Positions 19,521-27,537 of a DNA stretch of 64,000 bases are shown piece after piece. Below the pieces are notes generated by a model. The model was not told where the DNA came from. It worked only from the letters and a program-made list of their open reading frames with translations, and searched no databases. Position 1 is the stretch's first letter; every line of letters begins with the position of its first letter. The DNA comes from JAJPJE01 sp963724985. Its GTDB lineage: Bacteria > Acidobacteriota > Terriglobia > Terriglobales > Acidobacteriaceae. The position numbers were made by a program, and so were the translations under genes. The stretch spans positions 62,001-126,000 of the forward strand of contig CAVRWV010000016.1 in NCBI GenBank assembly GCA_963724985.1, in the 5' to 3' direction.

Positions 19521-19523
19521 GAG

Positions 19524-20624
19524 TTATCGCAACAGCGCGGAAGCAGTCCACAGTACAGGCGCCTGGCCATGGAGGTCGCCGGTTCTGCGCTTGCGCTGCA
19601 TGTAGTAGGCAGAATCATTCTTCCTTCCGGTGCCTTCACAAACGCTGGTTATGTCGGCGTTCTGGTCGATATAGCCCACTAACGAGATCCAGGCTTTACG
19701 GGCAGCGGGTCCATACGTAGCCGCATCAAGCCATCCGTTTTTTACGCCGGTGACCATGGCGAATGTGAACATGCCAGTGGATGATGTTTCCGGCCACGAC
19801 TCCTCATGGTCGATGAGTTGCCGCCACATGCCGTCTTTACCCTGTGTCACGAGTAAGGCCTTCATCATCTTGCGATAACTCTCCATGACGCGAGCGCGTT
19901 GGGGATGGCTCTCGGGAAATGAGCGCAGCAACTCGGTCATCCCGGCGGCGACCCACCCGTTGCCTCGGCTCCAATAGAACGGGGCGTCGGGGGCGTGATA
20001 GAAGAGTCCGCTCGGTTGCTGAAGCTTATCGAGGTAGGCCACCATCTCGAGCGCTGCACGGTCTAGATACTTGCGGTCCCCAGTAGCGCGAAACGCCTGT
20101 ATCTGAACGGCAGTGATCATATACATGTCGTCGATCCAGAAACGGGTCTCGCTGGTCAACCCGTCCGCCGTGGGATTCTCCCATTGCCGGTCTGCGAAGG
20201 ACTTACCCAAGTCCAGGTATTTTGGATCCTTGGTCCGGATATAGATCTCGAACGGAACCGCGCCGAAAACGGTGAAATCTACGTGGCGTTCTTTTGAAAC
20301 GAGCCCGGCATCCTGAGGCGTCAACAGAAGATCGAAGCGTTTGATCAGCTTGCTGGAAAGCTCTTTGTCTCCGGACAACTGAGCGAAGGTCAGAGCTCCG
20401 TACCACGTGCAGACTTCCGGGTACGTGATGGTTTTCGGGTCCATGTGCGGACTGGAAACGAAGCGTTCCGCTACCCGCTTGCCAACTTCCTGGGGGGAAG
20501 CGCCCTGTGGCCAGTCAGTGAAGTAATCCTGTTGACCCGCTGCGTGTCCTACAAAACTGAACAGAAGTCCAACCGTCAGGATCGGAAGTAGTCTTAGGCG
20601 GGCACGCTTCAGGGGACGGATCAT
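19524..20624 (-). CDS. GH105 unsaturated rhamnogalacturonyl hydrolase-like
   Basis: An exported 366-residue (alpha/alpha)6-barrel enzyme of the YteR/YesR type (GH105), which removes the unsaturated galacturonyl residue left by pectate or rhamnogalacturonan lyases. The hallmarks are RFWIDDMYMITAVQ (catalytic Asp), FYWSRGNGWVAAGM and SSTGMFTFAMVTGV, with a signal peptide ending SFVGHAAGQ. It is convergent with the rhamnosidase with 3 bp between stops. Together with GH78 and DUF1593 it indicates use of rhamnogalacturonan I side products. Confidence 0.9.
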   Translation of the reverse strand: MIRPLKRARLRLLPILTVGLLFSFVGHAAGQQDYFTDWPQGASPQEVGKRVAERFVSSPHMDPKTITYPEVCTWYGALTFAQLSGDKELSSKLIKRFDLLLTPQDAGLVSKERHVDFTVFGAVPFEIYIRTKDPKYLDLGKSFADRQWENPTADGLTSETRFWIDDMYMITAVQIQAFRATGDRKYLDRAALEMVAYLDKLQQPSGLFYHAPDAPFYWSRGNGWVAAGMTELLRSFPESHPQRARVMESYRKMMKALLVTQGKDGMWRQLIDHEESWPETSSTGMFTFAMVTGVKNGWLDAATYGPAARKAWISLVGYIDQNADITSVCEGTGRKNDSAYYMQRKRRTGDLHGQAPVLWTASALLR

Positions 20625-20636
20625 TCGTTCATCTTA

Positions 20637-20680
20637 CCCCGCCCTTTCGCCAACGGAAGGCGAATAGGACGGGGCACCCT
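20637..20680 (-). repeat. dispersed palindrome family, copy 4
   Basis: Read on the minus strand it starts GGTGCCCC and closes with AGGGCGGGG around loop TTCCGTT, flanked by CGCC/GGCG pairs. It has the same architecture as the copies at 4909, 8547 and 15188. It sits just upstream of the GH105 start. Confidence 0.65.
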
Positions 20681-20806
20681 CATCTTGTTATTTTCAAGCT
20701 AGAAACAAAGGTGAGATTTTGGAGAGGATGGTCAATTTTCGGAGTAGAGTAAGTCGTCTCGGCCACCCGCTTGGGACGCAGGAGTAGCAGCACATAAGGT
20801 TTGTCA

Positions 20807-21220
20807 ATGTCCCAAACAAATGAGCTAAAGCATGAAATTCATGAGGCCAAGAAGTTGCGTTTGTCTTGGCGCACACAGTTACTTATGGTTGTCATTGGTA
20901 CGCCAACGCTCTTTCTGTACCTGGTCTATGGGGGGCGCTTAGAGCGGGTGTGGCCCTTTATGCTTGCTGTTGGTGTGCTTGGCATAGTGATTCGTTTCAA
21001 ATGGAAGCTGCGGAGGCAAACTTGGTTCTGGGTCACTATGGCAGTGATGGCAGTTCTTCATGTTTTGTGGGTTCTGTTTGTTCCTTGGACCACTAAGTGG
21101 ATTCCCGTATTCGTGTATATTGGCATCGCCACAGCGGATTTTGTTCTGATCCTCTGGATTCTTCTTGTTGTCGAGAAGTTCATGGGAGGCCCGAAGGCTG
21201 CTGAGAGTCGAGCCACTTAG
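20807..21220 (+). CDS. small four-helix membrane protein, unknown function
   Basis: A 137-residue membrane protein with a charged N-terminus (ELKHEIHEAKKLRLSW) and four hydrophobic segments (about 26-45, 48-63, 71-91, 98-120). ATG 20807 is chosen over the TTG at 20801 because AAGG lies about 8 nt upstream. No family is recognised. Its stop codon overlaps the stop of the convergent receiver-like gene. Confidence 0.65.
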   Translation: MSQTNELKHEIHEAKKLRLSWRTQLLMVVIGTPTLFLYLVYGGRLERVWPFMLAVGVLGIVIRFKWKLRRQTWFWVTMAVMAVLHVLWVLFVPWTTKWIPVFVYIGIATADFVLILWILLVVEKFMGGPKAAESRAT

Positions 21221-21612
21221 ACCGCTACCAGATCCTTTTGCTCTGCAAGCAGACGCAATGCAGCGATCATGGCTTCCTCGCCGTCGCGGGAATCCAATGC
21301 GATATCGACCGCCGGATGTTTTCCGCTGGCGTGCAGAACCATCACCTGGGCATCGCCGGCTTTCTTAGCCATGTATGGCAGGTGATGACGGTCGTCCTTG
21401 CTGAGGGTGTGGCCCAGCACAACGACATCATAGTGGCCGTTCCGAAGTGCCTGGTCTGCGGCTGCCCGGCTGTGTGCGCGCTCAACTGTGTATCCAGCCT
21501 TCTCGAAAATCCTCGACTGTGTCGCCAGGACATTGCCATCGACTTCGCAATAAAGGATCTTACCCTGCGAACCGGATGCTGCTTGCGTGGACTTCGGTCG
21601 AGCCTTGATCAT
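21217..21612 (-). CDS. pseudo-receiver domain protein
   Basis: A 131-residue single-domain protein with the response-regulator receiver fold: KILYCEVDGNVLATQSRIFEKAGYTVERAHS at the N-terminus, then YDVVVLGHTLSKDD. The strand that normally ends in the phospho-acceptor Asp reads VVVLGHT, so the Asp is absent and classic phosphorylation is unlikely. Such domains act through protein contacts or atypical inputs. It lies about 1.5 kb from a STAS protein that also carries a degenerate receiver. Confidence 0.75.
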   Translation of the reverse strand: MIKARPKSTQAASGSQGKILYCEVDGNVLATQSRIFEKAGYTVERAHSRAAADQALRNGHYDVVVLGHTLSKDDRHHLPYMAKKAGDAQVMVLHASGKHPAVDIALDSRDGEEAMIAALRLLAEQKDLVAV

Positions 21613-21766
21613 CGAGAACTCTCCTTGAATGCCATTACGGTAGCACCGGATTGCGCGAGTCAGACCCTGACCAAAGTGCGGTTACCACCTCCATTCGCAG
21701 ACGAAAGTACATGATCTAAGATACGTTTCCTTGGTAACTGCGGGACTTAGCAAGGCACACCGACCT

Positions 21767-21805
21767 CAAAAAGCAAAAGGCGCATCCATTGGGCGAATGC
21801 GCCTT
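21767..21805 (-). terminator. intrinsic terminator of the DUF3011 gene
   Basis: On the minus strand AAGGCGCAT pairs with ATGCGCCTT (plus positions 21797-21805 and 21777-21785) across an 11-nt loop, followed by TTGCTTTTT. It lies 26 nt after the stop of the DUF3011 protein gene. Confidence 0.85.
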
Positions 21806-21830
21806 GAAACTGTGTAACGAGGCTAACTAA

Positions 21831-22739
21831 CTATCTTTTAATTTCCCACTCACCGGCGCAGCCGTTTGCGACCCACAAGCCATACTGACTGACTCCCCAC
21901 GTGCGATTCTGTACGCAGGCACTGTTTACACGTAGTGGATTGGCATAACGGAAAGATCCATTGCTCTGACAATAGACTGGACCCGATCCCTGCCCCGATG
22001 AGCAATGGCTGTGCCCGTCACTGAAGCTGCCGGCGTAGTACGCGGGTTGACGGTCCCAGCCGGGACCGCCCTGGTGATCGCGGTCATGATCACGATCGTG
22101 GTCGTAACCCGGTCCACCCTGATAACTCGCTTGCGGGGTTCCCTCCCGTTTGATCTCCCATTCGCCTGCGCAGCCGTTCGCAACCCACAAGCCGTATTGA
22201 CTGACGCCCCACGTGCGATTCTGCACGCACGCACTGTTCATGCGTAGTGGATTCGCATACGTGAACGCTCCACCGCTTTGACAAAAGACCGGTCCCGATC
22301 CCTGTCCCGAGGAGCAGTGGCTATGTCCGTCGGAGAAATTGCCGGAGTAGTATGCCGGTGGCCTGTCCCAACCGGGACCCTGGTGGTAGCGATCATGATC
22401 GCGATCGTGGTCGTAATCCGGTCCACCCTGATAGCTCCGGTTGTCGTAGTTGTCTGGACCGATGACGAAATCCGCGCGACATCCTTGGTCGACCCAGACT
22501 CGATTGCCGTGTCTGCCCCAGGTGCGGCCCTCTATGCAGGGCTGCTGGCTGTACTGCCGCACCATTCGGAGATCGTGCGGGTTGCCGTTCCCAGGAATCT
22601 GGCATTCTTGACGCTGGCCGTTCGAAGAACAGTTGAATCTTTGCGCGCTGGCCGGGACGCAAATGAGTATCAATGCAACGGGTGCCAGTAGTAGCAAGGA
22701 TTGCTTGAGTCGACACAAATACAGCTCCAGCCTACGCAT
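21831..22739 (-). CDS. exported protein with three DUF3011 repeats
   Basis: A 302-residue exported protein. After the signal peptide (LLLLAPVALILICVPASAQ) there are three DUF3011-type modules, each with paired cysteines and a C-terminal TWG...LWVANGC or VWVDQGC strand. The second and third are nearly identical and are joined by Asp/His/Arg-rich linkers such as YDHDRDHDRDHQGG, which could bind divalent metal. DUF3011 is known from exported bacterial proteins of undefined function. ATG 22739 is chosen because GGGAGGAAAT precedes it directly. A strong terminator follows. Confidence 0.85.
   Translation of the reverse strand: MRRLELYLCRLKQSLLLLAPVALILICVPASAQRFNCSSNGQRQECQIPGNGNPHDLRMVRQYSQQPCIEGRTWGRHGNRVWVDQGCRADFVIGPDNYDNRSYQGGPDYDHDRDHDRYHQGPGWDRPPAYYSGNFSDGHSHCSSGQGSGPVFCQSGGAFTYANPLRMNSACVQNRTWGVSQYGLWVANGCAGEWEIKREGTPQASYQGGPGYDHDRDHDRDHQGGPGWDRQPAYYAGSFSDGHSHCSSGQGSGPVYCQSNGSFRYANPLRVNSACVQNRTWGVSQYGLWVANGCAGEWEIKR
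21834..22436 (-). repeat. in-frame tandem duplication within the DUF3011 gene
   Basis: Two units of about 294 nt (21834-22127) and 309 nt (22128-22436) encode almost the same 98-103 residues, including identical SDGHSHCSSGQGSGPV and QNRTWGVSQYGLWVANG stretches. The likeness at DNA level indicates recent duplication and a substrate for copy-number change. Confidence 0.8.
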
Positions 22740-23068
22740 ATTTCCTCCCATACCGCATCAATCGTGACTAGCGGATTAGAGTACCTGTAAGCCTCAGTTG
22801 TTGCCATTACTCACATAGACACGTCCGTGACGGCACCTTCGTTCTAGCTTCGCATGCAGATGCTTGGGATCAAACCACGAATTCAGGATGCACGGTGTAT
22901 ACTTCCCGGGCTCAGTGGATGGGGTGGGAAATGGAAACCAGTGGTGCGCCGGCCGGCGCGTTAGCGCCCGGACTTGTCTTCAGTCCAAACATCCCCCGTT
23001 GGAGCGTGTGCAGCGGAGCCTTCCATACCGTCGTAAAAGCGCGAGCATAAATTGCGGGAGATAGAAAG
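22740..23068. other. intergenic region upstream of the DUF3011 and STAS genes
   Basis: No credible gene. A perfect 14-bp palindrome GCGCCGGCCGGCGC sits at 22946-22959. The stretch must hold the divergent promoters, but no convincing -35/-10 pair was found. GGGAGATAGAAAG before 23069 provides the STAS gene's ribosome-binding site. Confidence 0.5.
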
Positions 23069-23767
23069 ATGCCGCTGGAACTCAAGACACGTGAGGTGGG
23101 GAAGGTCACAGTGGTGCGATGCAGCGGACGGATCATCGCTGGCAGCGCGGCGGAATCCCTGCGTGCTTTGTTAGTCGTCAAGACGAAGGGACAGACACGT
23201 TTCGTGCTGCACCTTGGCGAAGTGCACTTCATCGATAGCAGTGGATTGGGCATGATGGTGCGGCTGCTGACGATTACCCGAAAGGCGCAAGGCGATCTGA
23301 AGTTGTGCAGTGTCCCTGGAGCGATGCAGAAGCTGCTGGAGATAACCAATCTGCACAAACTCTTCGAAATCCACGAGACGGAAGAGGGTGCGATCTCGGC
23401 GTTTTACCAACGCACCGCACGGCCCGAAGACGCGGTGGTTTCCGGTCCCCTGATTTTGTGTATCGACCAGAGCAGCGAAGTTCTGGCGTACCTGCGCGAG
23501 CTACTGAAACGCGGCGGCTATGAAGTACAAACCAGTAGCAGTCTGCCCGACGCGATGATCCTGCTGCGCGCGTTGCGGCCCGCGGTCTTGCTCCGCGGTC
23601 CCAATCTCGAGGGCTCGAGCGCAACTCGGCAGGCGCTCAAGGAAGCGTGCGAGCGCATGGTGGTGATTGAACTGGGCCATGAGTTTTCCACTTTGCACGC
23701 GGGCGAGGCTGCAACAACGTTGCTCGCGAACCTGCAAACCAGGTTGCAGACGGAACCAGCTTCCTAG
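23069..23767 (+). CDS. STAS domain protein fused to a degenerate receiver
   Basis: Residues 1-110 form a STAS domain (anti-sigma-factor antagonist type). VHFIDSSGLGMMVRLL includes the serine normally phosphorylated by an anti-sigma kinase. Residues about 125-232 look like a receiver fold (LILCIDQSSEVLAYLRELLKRGGYEVQTSSS), but the acceptor strand reads AVLLRGPNLEG, so the phospho-Asp is missing. It is probably a partner-switching regulator with a protein-contact module. No anti-sigma kinase or phosphatase is adjacent. Start ATG is supported by GGGAGATAGAAAG. Confidence 0.85.
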   Translation: MPLELKTREVGKVTVVRCSGRIIAGSAAESLRALLVVKTKGQTRFVLHLGEVHFIDSSGLGMMVRLLTITRKAQGDLKLCSVPGAMQKLLEITNLHKLFEIHETEEGAISAFYQRTARPEDAVVSGPLILCIDQSSEVLAYLRELLKRGGYEVQTSSSLPDAMILLRALRPAVLLRGPNLEGSSATRQALKEACERMVVIELGHEFSTLHAGEAATTLLANLQTRLQTEPAS

Positions 23768-23795
23768 CTGGTCGCGCAGAATGCGGATCTGATGC

Positions 23796-24359
23796 CTACT
23801 GCTTTACCGGATATTTCTTGAACATCTCCGTCATGATTTTGTCGACCTGTTTCATCTTCTTATTTGTCGTATCGGCGACGGCTCCCGTGGCTTTTCCTAC
23901 CCAGACAATTTTGTGCTGCTGACGATCAAAAAGATGGACTGCCAGAGTTCCCTTTTGCACGGTGAAAGCCACGGGAGGAGCGATGGTTCCGCTCGAGAAG
24001 GGCGTGTCTCCGGGCAAAGGCGTGCCACCGTACATCGCGTAGGTCGGATCGGTAGCCTGGTTTAGTTGCAGATCGGTATTACTGGCGGCGTGATAGTTCA
24101 CCAGCAGGTCGGCAGACTTCGGATCGGCGATCTCCGCGAGACCATCTTCCTTCAAGTGAGAATCGATGTTGTCGCGGATCAGCGTGTTCCATTGCGGCGA
24201 CGCAACTGGCGTTCCTGCGACCCACGCGTATGTTTTGAATTTCGAGAAGTCTTCGTTCTTGTCGTAGGTGACTTTGACCTTCTGCCCTGAAGCGGAGGGA
24301 ACGGCAGAAACGAAACACGCCAATATGAACATGGTAAGTAGTGCCTGGAATGTCTTCAT
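23796..24359 (-). CDS. exported DUF4136 protein
   Basis: A 187-residue exported protein with a signal peptide (LLTMFILACFVSAVPSASG) and a DUF4136 domain: KVTYDKNEDFSKFKTYAWV at the start, a SADLLVNYHA strand, and VHLFDRQQHKIVWVGKATG near the end. DUF4136 proteins are exported or lipoproteins of unknown function. An AGGAGG ribosome-binding site 8 nt upstream supports the start. Convergent with the STAS gene. Confidence 0.88.
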   Translation of the reverse strand: MKTFQALLTMFILACFVSAVPSASGQKVKVTYDKNEDFSKFKTYAWVAGTPVASPQWNTLIRDNIDSHLKEDGLAEIADPKSADLLVNYHAASNTDLQLNQATDPTYAMYGGTPLPGDTPFSSGTIAPPVAFTVQKGTLAVHLFDRQQHKIVWVGKATGAVADTTNKKMKQVDKIMTEMFKKYPVKQ

Positions 24360-24521
24360 CCTTGGCCCTCCTAATTCGCGACGTATTCAACATAAGACAG
24401 ATCTGGTACGTAATCTATTCGCAATTTTGCTAGTTGCCTTTAGACGAGATTCATTTCCCTATTGCTCAAGAGCTCGCTCCAAATGGCAAAACAACCACCA
24501 TTCTGATAGCGTGCTGCTGTT

Positions 24522-25298
24522 ATGAGCTCGCAAAAGGGCGTGTTGATGTCTGTGGAAGGGCGAGTTGCGCTGATTTCCGGCGGCTCGCGCGGTATCGGAG
24601 CGGCTACCGTGAAGCTATTCGCGGCAGGTGGGGCCAAGGTGGTATTCACCTACCAGAAGGCGCAAGCAGCGGCCGAACGCCTGGTGAAAGATTGCGGCGC
24701 AGATCGCTGTTTCGCTGTTCAGTGCGATCTCAACGGCGTTGAGTCAGCCAGCAAGCCGGTTCAGGCTGCGGTGGATCGCTTCGGCAAGTTGGACATACTG
24801 GTGGCGAACCACGGCATCTGGCCGGAAGAAGACGTTGCCGTTGACGAAATGACTCCCGAGCATTGGCGCCAGACACTGGCGATCAATGTGGACGCTGTCT
24901 TCGGATTGGTGAAGTTTTCCGTGCCGGAGTTAAAGAAGAAGGGCGGTCATATTGTCCTGGTCAGCTCGACTTCCGGTCAGCGCGGCGAGGCTTTTCACAT
25001 CGATTATTCGGCGTCGAAGGGCGCGATCATCAGCATGACCAAGTCGCTTTCGTCGGAGTTGCTGAAATACAACATCCGGACGAATTGCGTCGCACCGGGT
25101 TGGGTGGAGACGGACATGTCGTCAGCAACGCTCGCCAAGCCCGAGGCTGGAGCACAAATCCGGGCAACGATTCCCATGGGTCGCGTGGGCAAGCCGGAAG
25201 AAATTGCTGCACCGATTCTGTTCCTGTGCACGGAGCACGCTGGTTTCATCAGCGGCGAGGTTTTTAATGTGAATGGCGGCGCAGTGCTGGTTGGATGA
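24522..25298 (+). CDS. SDR-family oxidoreductase
   Basis: Classical short-chain dehydrogenase/reductase of 258 residues, closest in pattern to FabG-type 3-oxoacyl-ACP reductases. The nucleotide motif GGSRGIG, the NHG stretch, catalytic Ser in VLVSSTSGQ, the YSASK Tyr/Lys pair and the C-terminal FISGEVFNVNGGAVL are present. NAD(P)H-dependent; the substrate cannot be set because no fatty-acid genes adjoin it. Start may be 24522 or the ATG at 24546. Confidence 0.9.
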   Translation: MSSQKGVLMSVEGRVALISGGSRGIGAATVKLFAAGGAKVVFTYQKAQAAAERLVKDCGADRCFAVQCDLNGVESASKPVQAAVDRFGKLDILVANHGIWPEEDVAVDEMTPEHWRQTLAINVDAVFGLVKFSVPELKKKGGHIVLVSSTSGQRGEAFHIDYSASKGAIISMTKSLSSELLKYNIRTNCVAPGWVETDMSSATLAKPEAGAQIRATIPMGRVGKPEEIAAPILFLCTEHAGFISGEVFNVNGGAVLVG

Positions 25299-25308
25299 TG
25301 ATAATCGG

Positions 25309-25548
25309 TTAGCGGTGCAGCATCATCCAGATGCGAAACAGTTCAAGTGCCACAACAAAAATACCCAGGCTGAAGTAGATATTGTAGGCGGCCTGGCGAG
25401 ATAGAACTGGCACTGGAATGCCGCGCTCGCGGAATGCAATGATAAGCACGCGCTCGTGTTCAAGAATGAAATCGGCAATCTGCTGATGGAAGTAAGCCAT
25501 CATCAGGCCAAGCATCAAGCGCGCTATTTCGAATACCATTTCCGACAT
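25309..25548 (-). CDS. small membrane protein, unknown function
   Basis: A 79-residue protein starting MSEMVFEIARLMLGLMMAYF, with one amphipathic or membrane segment at the N-terminus and a second near the C-terminus (NIYFSLGIFVVALELFRIWMM). AAGGGTGG precedes ATG 25548. It is convergent with the SDR gene. No family known. Confidence 0.6.
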   Translation of the reverse strand: MSEMVFEIARLMLGLMMAYFHQQIADFILEHERVLIIAFRERGIPVPVLSRQAAYNIYFSLGIFVVALELFRIWMMLHR

Positions 25549-25675
25549 CGTAGCCACCCTTACTCGTGCTCTCAATCAGCGAAACCACTTAGAGGCTGCA
25601 GCATTTCTGGTGCAACTAAAATGCCGGGCCTCGCCGCGCGTGCTAAAATTCAGCTAACTGATTGTCAGTTCCCTC

Positions 25676-26452
25676 ATGAACTCCGACCTAGCAAATCTCA
25701 TCGAACTGCAAAACGCCGACGCTGAAATAACCCGTCTGAAAGCCGAAATAGCTGCTTTGCCTAAGAAGGTTGCAGTGATCGAAGAAAAGCTTGCCGGATC
25801 CAAAAGCCAGCTGGAAGCGGCGAAAACGGCTCTGAAGACCGACGAAGCCAACCGCCGCAAGTATGAGGGTGAAATCCAGAACCTGCGGCAAAAAATTTCC
25901 AAGTACCGGGATCAGATGCTGGCGGTCAAGACCAACCAGGAGTACCGGGCTTTGGGAACCGAAGTTGAGTTCGCCGAAAAAGGCATTGCAGGGTTCGAAG
26001 ACAAGATTCTGGAAACCATGCTGGACGCCGATGACCGTGATCGGGATCTGAAGCGGGCCGAAGGCGAACTGAAGGCGAATACAGCGGAAATTGAAAAAGA
26101 AAAGGCCGAAGCCCGGGCCGTAACCACCGAAGACGAGAAGGTTCTCGCCGAGTGGGACGCCAAGCGCACACAATTCCGCTCAGGCGTCGGTGCAGACATT
26201 TTACGGCACTATGACAGAGTTCTGACATTTCGAGGTAGCGCAATCGCGGAAGCTAGAGACCACATGTGTTCGGGCTGTCAGGTGAAGCTGCGGCCGCAGG
26301 TCTATAGCGATGTGATGACGAATGAGCGCATCATCATGTGCGATTCCTGTAACCGCATTTTGTATTTCGTTCCTACAGTTGAACCTGACCTGGTGAATGA
26401 ACAGCCACGGCAAGTCGCCCCCCGCCCAGAGGCAGACGCCGCCGCCCAGTAG
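25676..26452 (+). CDS. coiled-coil protein with C4 zinc ribbon (DUF164/CT398-like)
   Basis: A 258-residue protein with a long antiparallel coiled coil (about 8-185) ending in a C4 zinc ribbon: CSGCQVKLRPQ and MCDSCNRILYF supply the four cysteines. This is the zf-RING_7/DUF164 family, found in many bacteria. CT398-type members have been tied to sigma-54 and secretion proteins, but the role is not settled. The start is ATG 25676. It lies 26 bp upstream of the first TPR paralogue, so it may be cotranscribed. Confidence 0.9.
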   Translation: MNSDLANLIELQNADAEITRLKAEIAALPKKVAVIEEKLAGSKSQLEAAKTALKTDEANRRKYEGEIQNLRQKISKYRDQMLAVKTNQEYRALGTEVEFAEKGIAGFEDKILETMLDADDRDRDLKRAEGELKANTAEIEKEKAEARAVTTEDEKVLAEWDAKRTQFRSGVGADILRHYDRVLTFRGSAIAEARDHMCSGCQVKLRPQVYSDVMTNERIIMCDSCNRILYFVPTVEPDLVNEQPRQVAPRPEADAAAQ

Positions 26453-26478
26453 CGCATCGCACTCTGCGGGAGGCCGAT

Positions 26479-27483
26479 ATGCGTAGCGTCGTATTTGCCG
26501 TTCTCCTTATCCTTTCCCTGAATTTCCAATGCCTTGCACAAAGAGACACGAACATCTCCACAAGAGCTACGCTGACCGTGTATGTCGAATTCACCAACGA
26601 GCGAGCGCTCGGCAAAAGTATCGAAGTGCGGGTGTATCAGCGTGGACGGATCCTTTTCGGCGAAAGCTTTACTGATGAGCGCGGTCGTGCACGATTCGAC
26701 CAGGTGCCAGCCGGTTATTACCAAGTTGAGGTTCAGGGAACCGGGATAGAAAAAACCGAAGGGGCCGAGTTCGAGATAATGGATATGGAGGGGTCTCACA
26801 CCGAGACGGTTCGGGCAAAGCCGGCATTGGACGCGAACGCTGGTGACAATACCGCTCCCGCGGGAAACGGTGCGACTGTCTCCGCGACGGAATTGAAGAT
26901 CCCCGAAAAAGCTCAGAAAGAGTTCGACAAAGGCGTCGATGCGTTCGCCGCCGGAGACAACAAGAAAGCCGAGGAGAGCTTCAACAAAGCGATCGAAGCG
27001 TATCCAAACTACGCGAATGCATACAGCAACCTTGGCGTGCTCTATATCAAGCTGGGTCAGCAAGCTGAGGCGAAAGAGGCCTTCACCAAGGCGGTTGCCA
27101 TCGACAGCAAATTCGTTCCCGGGTACGTCAATCTGGCGCGACTCTCGTTCTCAGCTCACAGTTACCCGGAGACCGAGAACATGCTGAATAAGGCGCTCGC
27201 AATTTCTCCCAATAACCTCGATGCGCTGGCGATGCTGGCTACTACCGAGTACATGAATAAGGAGAACGACAAAGCCCTGGCCAATGTGCGCCACATCCAT
27301 TCCCTGCCAGGGCACGAGCCTTTTTCAGGAGTTCACCTGCTCGCGGCGCAAATCCTCATGGAGGAGAACGAGCGCGACCTGGCGATCGATCAGTACATTG
27401 CGTTCCTGCAGGAGAGCCCGAACGATCTGCGCGTTCCTGCGGTGCGGAAGACCCTCGCGCAAATGAAAAATACCCAGCACTAG
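26479..27483 (+). CDS. exported TPR protein, paralogue 1
   Basis: A 334-residue exported protein with a signal peptide (MRSVVFAVLLILSLNFQCLAQ), a transthyretin-like beta domain at about 30-115 (VEVRVYQRG..., RARFDQVPAGYYQVEVQG) and about five TPR helices at 140-330 (NYANAYSNLGVLYIKLGQQAEA). The ribosome-binding site is GGGAGG. It is the first of a tandem pair; the second, 54 bp downstream, has the same domain order. Presumably a periplasmic protein-protein scaffold. Confidence 0.85.
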   Translation: MRSVVFAVLLILSLNFQCLAQRDTNISTRATLTVYVEFTNERALGKSIEVRVYQRGRILFGESFTDERGRARFDQVPAGYYQVEVQGTGIEKTEGAEFEIMDMEGSHTETVRAKPALDANAGDNTAPAGNGATVSATELKIPEKAQKEFDKGVDAFAAGDNKKAEESFNKAIEAYPNYANAYSNLGVLYIKLGQQAEAKEAFTKAVAIDSKFVPGYVNLARLSFSAHSYPETENMLNKALAISPNNLDALAMLATTEYMNKENDKALANVRHIHSLPGHEPFSGVHLLAAQILMEENERDLAIDQYIAFLQESPNDLRVPAVRKTLAQMKNTQH

Positions 27484-27537
27484 TGGGCCCACATTCAGTC
27501 GCTGTTACGCAGGTTCGTCAGTCTGCAGGAGAAACCG

